From contig CAKPRW010000075.1 in NCBI GenBank assembly GCA_934183045.1, positions 1 to 6,415 of the forward strand: DNA of 6,415 nucleotides. The letters run 5' to 3'. Both the position numbers and the translations under genes were made by a program. The notes beneath the pieces were generated by a model. The model made no database searches, was not told where the DNA came from, and saw only the letters and a list, made by a program, of their open reading frames with translations. Position 1 is the stretch's first letter; every line of letters begins with the position of its first letter. This DNA is from an uncultured Clostridia bacterium (GTDB taxonomy: Bacteria > Bacillota > Clostridia > TANB77 > CAG-508). This document shows positions 1 to 5,474 of the stretch, piece after piece.

Positions 1-844
1 CCTTCGCTGATACTAATATAATTCCAAGCAGTATAAATAAATAACTAGATAAATCCCTTATAGACCATGAAAATAAATCATATCTTCGCATAACTGTATT
101 TAATTTATATTGCTTCGTATTTGCTTCCTTAATTCTTTTCATAACTTTTTTCATAAAGTCATTAGTAGAATTTAACACTTTTATATCTCTTACGCCTCTA
201 ACAAGTTCAGCAATAAGACCACTATTTTTTTCTTCTATTTCCCTTACTTCTTTTGTATAATCATACCAGCACTTAATTCTTATTTTTTCTATTCCAAAAG
301 ATAACAATAATATAACAATTACATAAATAAACATAATTCTATCAACGATAAATATAGCTCCTAACACACCTATATTTTGCAATATGTGACTCATATTAAA
401 TAATATTGTTTCAAAGATGTTTGCCATGCTAGCAGCATCGCCACTTAATCTATCAATAAATATCCCTGATGAATTATGATCAAACTCTTTAACATCTAAT
501 TTTAAAGTTTCGTGAGCAAGAGAAACCTGTAAATCATTAAGAGTATTTAAATAAAATAGCTGCAATAATTTTTGACTTAATATCATAAAAACATTACGAC
601 TAATTTCTAAAACAAATACTACAGTTGCAACGATTAATACCTTTGCCAATATGCCATTAGTAATATTTAAAATCAATTTTGCTGATAATAATGGTAATAT
701 AACACCGACAACTATTAAGAGTAATATAACAAAAATATTTATAGCAAGATATTTTTTATGTTTTTTTGCATATTTCCAAAATAACCGTAAATTTTTAAAA
801 GTTTCTCTGTAATTACTTTTATTTTTTTCATTTTGTTCATTCAT
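1..844 (-). CDS. ABC exporter, transmembrane domain (3' end outside window)
   Basis: The first 281 residues of an ABC exporter are visible; the reading frame stays open to the left edge, so the rest of the membrane domain and any ATPase domain lie outside. A basic amphipathic elbow (about 11-31) leads into TM1 (32-54), TM2 (65-90), TM3 (145-167), TM4 (169-188) and the start of TM5 (266-281). The segment GIFIDRLSGDA (127-137) fits the 'G-x-hydrophobic-x-x-R-L-x-x-D' signature of the type IV exporter membrane domain, and LIAELVRGVRDIKVL (210-224) fits the later 'E-x-hydrophobic-x-G-hydrophobic-x-x-IK' cytoplasmic helix. There is no N-terminal peptidase C39 domain, so it is not a self-processing bacteriocin exporter. 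The start is set by an AGAGGTGGG ribosome site 8 bases upstream. It follows the 120-aa gene by 22 bases, so it is probably the third gene of the operon. The substrate is unknown; a peptide, drug or lipid are all possible. Confidence 0.88.
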   Translation of the reverse strand, partial: MNEQNEKNKSNYRETFKNLRLFWKYAKKHKKYLAINIFVILLLIVVGVILPLLSAKLILNITNGILAKVLIVATVVFVLEISRNVFMILSQKLLQLFYLNTLNDLQVSLAHETLKLDVKEFDHNSSGIFIDRLSGDAASMANIFETILFNMSHILQNIGVLGAIFIVDRIMFIYVIVILLLSFGIEKIRIKCWYDYTKEVREIEEKNSGLIAELVRGVRDIKVLNSTNDFMKKVMKRIKEANTKQYKLNTVMRRYDLFSWSIRDLSSYLFILLGIILVSAK

Positions 845-866
845 TTTACAGCCCACCTCTTTTACT

Positions 867-1229
867 CTATTTTACAAAAAATATTAATTTTATTTTATCA
901 GTAATTGTATCATAATTCAAATGGTATTCAGCATTAATTTTTTCATTTGAAGCATAATATTTTTGTTCATTTATTATAAGTGAAAACTCATCTAAATAAT
1001 CTGATTCATAAGCTTTATCTTTTGAATTAATAGAGAGATTTTTTATAATATTAAAGTTATTAAAAAGTAACTCATTGAAATCATTTATTTTATCCTTATT
1101 ATTACTTATATTAATATCTTTAGTAGTGATTTCTATATTTCCATTATTTATTGTTAAAATATTAATATTATTTTTTCTTCCAAACTTATATTCAAATATA
1201 TAATCATTATTATTTATTAAAGTTTTCAT
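867..1229 (-). CDS. 120-aa hypothetical protein, coupled to the upstream gene
   Basis: I do not recognise this protein. It is 120 residues, extremely rich in Asn, Ile, Lys and Asp, with alternating hydrophobic and polar stretches (for example NINILTINNGNIEITTKDI near residues 21-39) that suggest a mostly beta-strand fold. No signal peptide, membrane segment or cysteine motif is visible. Its ATG overlaps the TGA of the 174-aa gene as ATGA, and no good ribosome site precedes it, so translation probably depends on re-initiation after the upstream gene. The ABC exporter starts 22 bases after its TAG. The tight packing implies that the two small proteins and the exporter act together, for example as accessory or immunity proteins of an exported product, but nothing in the sequence proves this. 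Most of the AT bias sits in Asn/Ile/Lys codons. Confidence 0.75.
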   Translation of the reverse strand: MKTLINNNDYIFEYKFGRKNNINILTINNGNIEITTKDINISNNKDKINDFNELLFNNFNIIKNLSINSKDKAYESDYLDEFSLIINEQKYYASNEKINAEYHLNYDTITDKIKLIFFVK

Positions 1230-1750
1230 ATTTTTTTTGTTCTATCTATTTCTTTTATTTTATCATTAATTTTTTTAACAATACTTTTTATCTCTTTGTT
1301 ATCTTGCTGTGATACATCTTTTCTTTTTGTTTCAAACATTCTATCTATACTATCATTTATAAAATAATATAATGTTTTATTTAGCATTCTAATGGTAATA
1401 TCTAGTTTTTCATTATTTATAAGTGCAGCCATTTTTTGTAATTCTTCATTGTTAGAATTCATATTATTATTAATAATCTCTTTTAATTCTTCAGAATTAA
1501 GTAAATTTTTTATTTCGTAAATATTAAGGCTATCTTTTAAATTACTGCAGATAATTAAAAATACAATATATTTATATAATTCAATAGTATTTTTCTTTAT
1601 ATTTCCGTACTTTGAATCATATATAATCTCATTAAAGTTATTAAATACAATTTTAGCTGTTTTATCAATAACCTGAAAATAGTTTTCGTGCTTATAATAC
1701 TTTTCATAAGCTTTTTTTAATTCTTCATTTATCTGTTCTAATAAATTCAT
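1226..1750 (-). CDS. 174-aa helical hypothetical protein, first gene of the ABC exporter operon
   Basis: This is an unrecognised, probably all-alpha cytoplasmic protein. Long amphipathic stretches cover residues 1-30 (LLEQINEELKKAYEKYY) and 90-130. A more hydrophobic patch, IVFLIICS (about 62-69), is too short for a clear membrane span, and the C-terminal 40 residues are highly charged with Lys/Glu/Asp and could form a coiled coil. The start chosen is the ATG at 1750, with GGAGG 8 bases upstream. An in-frame GTG at 1759 sits on the ribosome site itself and is rejected. It leads the three-gene minus-strand cluster and overlaps the next gene by four bases. A perfect inverted repeat lies 19 bases upstream of the start and is a candidate control site. 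Confidence 0.78.
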   Translation of the reverse strand: MNLLEQINEELKKAYEKYYKHENYFQVIDKTAKIVFNNFNEIIYDSKYGNIKKNTIELYKYIVFLIICSNLKDSLNIYEIKNLLNSEELKEIINNNMNSNNEELQKMAALINNEKLDITIRMLNKTLYYFINDSIDRMFETKRKDVSQQDNKEIKSIVKKINDKIKEIDRTKKI

Positions 1751-1769
1751 GTTATGCACCTCCTCGTAT

Positions 1770-1798
1770 AATGTAGTTAAGATATTTTTAACTACATT
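1770..1798. promoter_or_regulatory. Perfect 11-bp inverted repeat upstream of the 174-aa gene
   Basis: AATGTAGTTAA (1770-1780) and TTAACTACATT (1788-1798) are exact reverse complements separated by 7 bases. The repeat lies between the ribosome site of the 174-aa gene and a TATAAG box (minus strand, about 1802-1807), so it would cover the transcription start or the leader. That suits a dimeric repressor operator or a leader hairpin. On the plus strand it is followed by TTTTCTT and could act as a weak terminator, but no plus-strand gene feeds into it. No convincing -35 box pairs with the TATAAG. The rest of 1799-1857 shows only an AGATTTTAAATCT palindrome at its right edge. Confidence 0.6.
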
Positions 1799-1860
1799 TT
1801 CTTATAAGATTTTTGTTAAGAGGTATCTATAAACTCATTATTTTGTAGATTTTAAATCTG

Positions 1861-1869
1861 TATTATAAT
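1861..1869 (+). promoter_or_regulatory. -10 region of the IS110 left arm
   Basis: Overlapping TATTAT (1861-1866) and TATAAT (1864-1869) sit 9-17 bases before the first helix strand of the candidate bridge RNA, the right spacing for a start near 1873-1878. Upstream in the inserted form the -35 position is poor (TTTTGT at 1841-1846). In a circular form the right end would supply TTGACT, 17 bases from TATTAT or 20 from TATAAT. IS110 elements are known to build such a promoter across the joined ends. Confidence 0.55.
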
Positions 1870-1872
1870 GTC

Positions 1873-2050
1873 TGTAGAGATAGAGTGGTTTTAGCCGCCT
1901 CCTTGAACATTTGGTTCTTAAGAAAGACTAAAGCCTCTTCTTTACAATTTGGATATGAATAAGTTGGATAAGGACTAGTTTGTTAGCTTTTGCCTTTTAT
2001 TTGCGAGGTTATATCTTTGTAAAGGTACTGAGGGCATCGCCTCTATCTTA
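1873..2050 (+). ncRNA. Candidate IS110 bridge RNA
   Basis: The arm upstream of the transposase contains nested complementary segments. An outer helix pairs AGATAGAG (1878-1885) with CTCTATCT (2041-2048). Domain 1 pairs GGTTTTAG (1887-1894) with CTAAAGCC (1928-1935, one G-U) around a 33-base loop that holds GAAC-ATTTG-GTTC. Domain 2 pairs CTTTACAA (1940-1947) with TTGTAAAG (2017-2024), continues with GATAT (1952-1956) against ATATC (2011-2015), and closes a large loop with an inner weak stem AAGGACTA/TAGCTTTT. An alternative 3' hairpin, GAGG (2030-2033) with CCTC (2040-2043), competes with the outer helix. Known IS110 bridge RNAs are about 150-250 nt, lie in this position, and have two internal loops that guide target and donor recognition. 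The helices are seen; the identity is inferred from family and position. I could not match the loops convincingly to the flanking target sequence. Confidence 0.62.
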
Positions 2051-2075
2051 AATATCAAGAATTGGAGTTGTTTTT

Positions 2076-3279
2076 ATGAATTATTTTTTAGGCATTGATA
2101 TTGCCAAAACAAATCATGTCGCTTCACTTATTAACAACACTGGAGATGTTGTTATTCGTGCTATTAAGTTTACTAATAGTAATGAAGGTTTTAATAAACT
2201 TTTAACTACTATTCAAGATAAACTTGGAGATTTAAGTAATATTGAAGTTGCTATGGAAGCTACCGGTCATTATTGGTTTTCTTTATACTCTGCTTTAACT
2301 GATAATAATTTTAATGTTTCTGTTTATAATCCTTATTAAGTTAAATCATACCGTGGTGCTTACAATAATAGAAAAACAAAAGAACGATATTATTGATTCT
2401 ATTATTATAGCTGATTATTTAAGAGTTTTTGGTTCTAAAGGATCCAAATTACCTGAAGAAAATTTATTATCTTTAAAGCAGTTAACTCGCTTTAGATCGA
2501 ACATTGTGGATAATGTTTCTTCTTTAAAGGTACAAGTTATTGGCTTATTAGATAAGGTTTTTCCAGAGTACAAAAAACTTTTTTGTGACACTTTTGGTAC
2601 TACTTCTAAACAGCTATTACTTAATTATCCAACTCCTGACGACATCATCAAGATTTCTACTACTAAACTAGCTAATTTATTATCTAAACATTCTAAAGGT
2701 AAATTTAATAAAGATACCGCTCTTCATATTAAGGAAGTGGCTAAAGAATCTTTTGGTATTAAATTTACTACTGATGCTTGTTCTTTTGAAATTAAACAAA
2801 TTATCAATCAAATTATCTTTTTAGAAAACCAAATTGATGCAGTAAGTAAAGAAATCAAAGAATTATATAATAAACTAGATAGTCATCTTCTATCAGTTCC
2901 TGGTGTTGGTGTTAATTTAGCTCCAGTCATTTTAGCTGAAATTGGAGACATTAACAATTTTGACAAACCTAGTAAATTGATTGCTTTTGCTGGTACTGAC
3001 CCTTCTGAAAATCAATCTGGCAATAAGTTATCTTCTAATGATAAAACTTCTAAAAGAGGTTCACCTTATCTTCGTCATGCCATTTATACAGCAAGTTTAG
3101 CTGCTATATCAAGCGAACCGGAATTAAGAGCTTATTACAATAAAAAGATTTCTGAAGGCAAACACCATTTTGTTGCCTTAGCAGGCATTAGCCGTAAATT
3201 ATTAACTATCATTTACTATATTCTTAAAGAAAATAGAGATTATATAAAATACGACAATATTAAAGACAAACTCAACTAA
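2076..3279 (+). pseudogene. IS110-family transposase, broken by a stop and a frameshift
   Basis: Repaired, this reads as about 400 residues, normal for an IS110 recombinase. The N-terminal RuvC-like DEDD domain has D8 (GIDIAK), E61 (MEATGHYW), D104 and D107 (NDIIDS). The C-terminal transposase_20 domain has PGVGVNLAPVILAEIGD, and then the SG serine (codon 3016-3018) followed by TSKRGSPYLRHAIYTAS. The gene starts at ATG 2076 with GGAG 8 bases upstream. Two lesions lie 40 bases apart: TAA at 2337-2339, where family members continue (CAA to TAA is one transition), and one extra A in the A-run 2378-2381, which moves the frame by +1. The open frame starting at 2314 is not a separate gene: its first 20 or so residues are out of frame with the family. 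Everything after 2382 is intact, so the loss looks recent, or is a sequencing error. The bridge RNA could still be used by a sister transposase. Confidence 0.92.
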
Positions 3280-3377
3280 ATTTTTCAAAAAAATGAACAC
3301 TTTAGCTGTTTTTGTCATGTCTTAATTTAAATAAATTTGCATTTTCAAACTTTTTCATAAAATTTATCATTTTAGAC

Positions 3378-3383
3378 TTGACT
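3378..3383 (+). promoter_or_regulatory. Outward -35 box in the IS110 right arm
   Basis: TTGACT lies about 16 bases inside the inferred right end and points outward. It has no -10 box at the right distance in the adjoining host DNA, so it is probably silent here. It would become active if the right end joined the left end, as described for circular IS110 intermediates. The rest of the right arm (3280-3377) is A/T-rich and shows no gene and no strong hairpin. Confidence 0.4.
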
Positions 3384-3404
3384 TATATATAGTTGGTCTT
3401 TGTT

Positions 3405-3434
3405 AAAGAAAGCTAAATTTTTTGGATTTAGCTT
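3405..3434 (-). terminator. Terminator-like hairpin ending the regulator operon
   Basis: On the minus strand AAGCTAAAT (3434-3426) and ATTTAGCTT (3418-3410) form a 9-bp stem with a 7-base loop, followed by TCTTT. The stop codon of the 59-aa gene reads into the stem. The U-tract is interrupted, so termination may be moderate. On the plus strand no T-run follows, so it works best for the minus-strand operon. Confidence 0.6.
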
Positions 3435-3612
3435 AATATCTTGGCTTTGGAAAACGAGTTAAAACTTTAACTTTACCTTTCCTGTTTTGATGTTTGATAT
3501 GTTCTATGTCAGGAACAGTCCAAAACTTAATTAGTAATAAAGCTTCTTTCATATTAATAAGTTCTTGTTTTTCTTTTTGTATGTGTTCTAAAGTTCTTTC
3601 TTTTGTAATCAT
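3433..3612 (-). CDS. 59-aa basic hypothetical protein
   Basis: A short gene supported by a very strong ribosome site: AGAGGGGGG ends 9 bases before the ATG at 3612, and a terminator hairpin begins at its TAA. The first half is a charged helix (TKERTLEHIQKEKQELINMKEA, given here as its run from residue 3); next comes a small hydrophobic patch LLLIKFW (25-31), and the C-terminus is strongly basic (HQNRKGKVKVLTRFPKPRY). There is no signal peptide and no cysteine. It starts 28 bases after the 134-aa gene, so it is likely the last gene of the operon. I do not recognise the family. A nucleic-acid-binding or regulator-partner role would suit the basic tail, and a pro-peptide is possible, but neither is shown. 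Confidence 0.7.
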   Translation of the reverse strand: MITKERTLEHIQKEKQELINMKEALLLIKFWTVPDIEHIKHQNRKGKVKVLTRFPKPRY

Positions 3613-3640
3613 TAAAATCTACCCCCCTCTTAAATTTTTA

Positions 3641-4045
3641 TTATAAATTCTTTTCATAATATATTGTTGCGCTACCATCTTCAAAATCGATAGTTTCTTT
3701 TTCGTTAAATTCATAAAACAACATTAATGAATGTCTTTCTGGATATTCGCCTTTTGGCATATTCATTACAACTTTTTTGTATCCTTGATTTTTTAAAAAT
3801 TCAAATATTTTTCCCATAATAGTTGTATTATCAAATATACTATCTTCTTCTTTTTCCCATACGCTTAATTCAATTTCATTATTTTCTTTTTTAAAAAACC
3901 AAAATTCTTTATTAGCAATTAAATAAAACTCTGCAGTATCATTTTTAAGGCTTTCTGGTAAAAAAGCTTTATCTAATCCATCTTTTATATCTTCCTCTGT
4001 TAATCTACTTATATATTCTTCATAACTTAATCTTTTAATTTCCAT
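3641..4045 (-). CDS. 134-aa acidic hypothetical protein, coupled to the XRE regulator
   Basis: The function is not recognised. The protein is acidic, has no signal peptide or membrane segment, and mixes helical parts (LSYEEYISRLTEEDIKDGLDKA, about 6-27) with strand-like parts (EFYLIANKEFWFFKK, about 42-56; GSATIYYEKN at the end). The stretch IMGKIFEFLKNQGYKKVVMNM (about 76-96) followed by LMLFYEF loosely recalls the second half of GNAT acetyltransferases, but the acetyl-CoA loop motif is not visible, so I would not name it so. The start is ATG 4045: AGGAG (4057-4061) precedes it by 11 bases, whereas the in-frame GTG at 4057 overlaps that site. The ATG comes one base after the TAA of the regulator (TAATATG), so the two genes are probably translationally coupled and their products likely act together. 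Confidence 0.8.
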   Translation of the reverse strand: MEIKRLSYEEYISRLTEEDIKDGLDKAFLPESLKNDTAEFYLIANKEFWFFKKENNEIELSVWEKEEDSIFDNTTIMGKIFEFLKNQGYKKVVMNMPKGEYPERHSLMLFYEFNEKETIDFEDGSATIYYEKNL

Positions 4046-4046
4046 A

Positions 4047-5120
4047 TTAATTATCACTCCTATTCTTATTTAAATTATTAATTATTTCTTTAAATTTTTT
4101 TGTATTTCTTACAAAATCATAACTTTCATCTTTGACTCTGCTTAAAATCATATTAACTTCATCTTGTTCAAATGTTTTTCCAAAAGTTTTTTCCATATCG
4201 TATTCAAGAACATTATTTAATAATGAATTTGACTCTTTTTTATTACCTATCTTACTAAATTTTACTGCTTTTGATAAATGTAAACATGTATTTTTCTCAT
4301 CTTTTAGTTTTGCATAAATATCAGCAATATTCATGTTATTTCCACAAAGTATCCAATTAGCATATATATAGTCATTCTTCTCATACATCAGTTCAATCAT
4401 AGAATCTAATTTTTTAAGTATTGTTATTTTTTCTTCATCAGTATAATTTGCAATATTAACTAAATAACTTACTTGCATATCTAAAGTGCTTATTAAATTC
4501 TTTATGTTTTCTTGAATAAATTTTACTTTATCATCACCCTCTAATATTGAAGGTAATACAACATTAGATGTATATTCCATATCTGGTAATTTATTTGCGT
4601 ATATTTTTGCTTGTTCTAAATTACCAAGTTCTACATGTGTATATGCCATTATTTGATATACCTTACATTTTTCATTAATATCAGTTAGTCTATCAATAAT
4701 TTTACTGCCTAACTCTACTATTCTCTCACAAATTTCTTTTCTATCTTCACTATATAAAGCACTTAAAGCGTAAATTAAATTCAATGTTATATTAACATTA
4801 GTAGGATATTCCTTTTTTGCTTGTTCTAAATAACTTACAACTTTATCAACTTCATTTGTATCATAATAAGAATTGGCCTCTGAAATTATTTTTTTAATTC
4901 TATCATTATTTAACAGATCGTTAACTCCTAATAATTCATCGACACTAACTTCAAAAATACTTGCTATATCAGGTAATAATTCAATGTCTGGGAATGTTGC
5001 ATTTGTTTCCCATCTACTTACTGCTTGTGGTGAAACATTTAATCTTTCGGCAAGGTCTTCTTGCGTCCACTTTTGTGCCTTTCTTAAATCTTTTATTTTA
5101 TCATTTATATGTAATTTCAT
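4047..5120 (-). CDS. XRE-family regulator with a TPR-like C-terminal region
   Basis: This is a 357-residue DNA-binding regulator. Residues 5-64 form an XRE/Cro-type helix-turn-helix: WTQEDLAERLNVSPQAVSRWE (18-38) holds the two recognition helices, and PDIELLPDIASIFEVSVDELLG closes the domain. Residues 75-345 are helical throughout, with pairs such as YYDTNEVDKVVSYLEQAKKEYP and HVELGNLEQAKIYANKL that fit tetratricopeptide repeats. XRE plus TPR at this length is the architecture of peptide-responsive RRNPP regulators (PlcR, Rgg, NprR, PrgX), although many such proteins have no known ligand. The start is ATG 5120, with GGAGG 9 bases upstream; an in-frame GTG at 5138 lies upstream of that site and is rejected. 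The promoter carries an inverted repeat over its -35 position, consistent with self-regulation. It leads the operon with the 134-aa and 59-aa genes. Confidence 0.88.
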   Translation of the reverse strand: MKLHINDKIKDLRKAQKWTQEDLAERLNVSPQAVSRWETNATFPDIELLPDIASIFEVSVDELLGVNDLLNNDRIKKIISEANSYYDTNEVDKVVSYLEQAKKEYPTNVNITLNLIYALSALYSEDRKEICERIVELGSKIIDRLTDINEKCKVYQIMAYTHVELGNLEQAKIYANKLPDMEYTSNVVLPSILEGDDKVKFIQENIKNLISTLDMQVSYLVNIANYTDEEKITILKKLDSMIELMYEKNDYIYANWILCGNNMNIADIYAKLKDEKNTCLHLSKAVKFSKIGNKKESNSLLNNVLEYDMEKTFGKTFEQDEVNMILSRVKDESYDFVRNTKKFKEIINNLNKNRSDN

Positions 5121-5144
5121 ACATATCCCTCCTTTCACAATTTA

Positions 5145-5178
5145 ATTATAAGATATTGAGTTATAAAAAACCATAACT
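5145..5178 (-). promoter_or_regulatory. Promoter and candidate operator of the XRE regulator
   Basis: On the minus strand a perfect TATAAT (5150-5145) lies about 25 bases before the start codon, giving a short leader with the GGAGG site. The -35 position (about 5168-5173) is poor. It is covered by the inverted repeat AGTTAT (5159-5164)-8 bases-ATAACT (5173-5178). A weak -35 under a symmetric site suits a promoter controlled by a dimeric XRE protein, most simply its own product. Confidence 0.5.
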
Positions 5179-5220
5179 TATTTTAAGAATAAAATTCAAC
5201 CAAAGTGAGAATTTTTGTTA

Positions 5221-5343
5221 TCATATAAAAACATTTAGCATTATAGCTGCTACGCTGCTTATAATCATTCCAATTATTATTAAATGAAGAATTGTTTCTT
5301 TAGGTTTATTTGTACTTTTTCTAAATGCTGGGTTACAGTTCAG
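5221..5343 (-). pseudogene. 3' remnant of a membrane-protein gene
   Basis: About 40 codons remain open before the TGA at 5223-5221. They encode NPAFRKSTNKPKETILHL and then a hydrophobic span IIIGMIISSVAAIMLNV up to the C-terminus, the look of a last transmembrane helix. No start codon with a ribosome site exists in this frame; the only ATGs lie inside the span, and an in-frame TGA (5346-5344) closes it upstream. The break falls at the start of the IS66 left end, so insertion of that element probably removed the 5' part. The protein family is not recognisable from this piece. It was oriented like the XRE operon and lies just upstream of it. Confidence 0.5.
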
Positions 5344-5348
5344 TCAAG

Positions 5349-5377
5349 AAGATAGATGATTAAGTCTATCTTTTTTT
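5349..5377 (+). terminator. Intrinsic terminator in the IS66 left arm
   Basis: AAGATAGA (5349-5356) and TCTATCTT (5365-5372) form a perfect 8-bp stem with an 8-base loop, running into seven Ts (5371-5377). It acts on plus-strand transcription. No plus-strand gene lies upstream in the window, so its likely role is to stop read-through from host DNA into the transposase, as many insertion sequences do. Confidence 0.75.
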
Positions 5378-5474
5378 GATGTTTCTTCTATGATACACTA
5401 TTTTTTCTAAAATTATAAGTCTTTTATTTCGATTGAAAATATAAGATAATTGTACTGTAAGGAGTGATTTAACT

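Larger units (their letters stand above)
1858..3399 (+). mobile_element. IS110-family insertion sequence (ends inferred)
   Basis: The element has the IS110 layout: a left non-coding arm of about 200 bases that can fold as an RNA, one DEDD transposase gene, a short right arm, and no terminal inverted repeats. The ends are my inference. Both boundaries carry TCT (1857-1859 and 3397-3399), which would give a CT core dinucleotide flanking the element; IS110 elements are typically flanked by a duplicated core dinucleotide and CT is known for IS621. Joining the two ends in a circle would place TTGACT (3378-3383) 17 bases before TATTAT (1861-1866). The insertion falls just downstream of the terminator of the regulator operon. 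Its base composition is visibly less AT-extreme than that of the host genes to its left, which fits arrival from elsewhere. It is certain that there is an IS110 element; the exact ends are uncertain to tens of bases. Confidence 0.8.

Noticed and set aside
1895..1927. Target-guide match between the first RNA loop and the insertion flanks
   Set aside because: Comparison with 1840-1859 and 3400-3420 gave only a displaced TTCTT match, no better than chance.
1870..2060. Riboswitch or T-box leader
   Set aside because: No T-box motif, specifier arrangement or known aptamer core is visible, and the downstream gene is a transposase; a bridge RNA explains position and size better.
2314..3279. A separate 321-aa gene starting at 2314
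   Set aside because: The first 20 or so residues do not fit the IS110 family, while the same bases in the upstream frame do; it is the 3' part of the frameshifted transposase.
3641..4045. GNAT acetyltransferase identity for the 134-aa protein
   Set aside because: Only a loose resemblance in the C-terminal half; the acetyl-CoA pyrophosphate loop motif is not visible.
1757..5138. Earlier GTG starts at 1759, 4057 and 5138 (minus strand)
   Set aside because: Each lies on or before the Shine-Dalgarno site that serves the downstream ATG (1750, 4045, 5120).
4132..5176. Plus-strand open frames at 4132-4317, 4873-5145 and 4961-5176
   Set aside because: They lie antisense within the XRE-TPR gene, lack ribosome sites and resemble no protein; they are shadows of the real gene.
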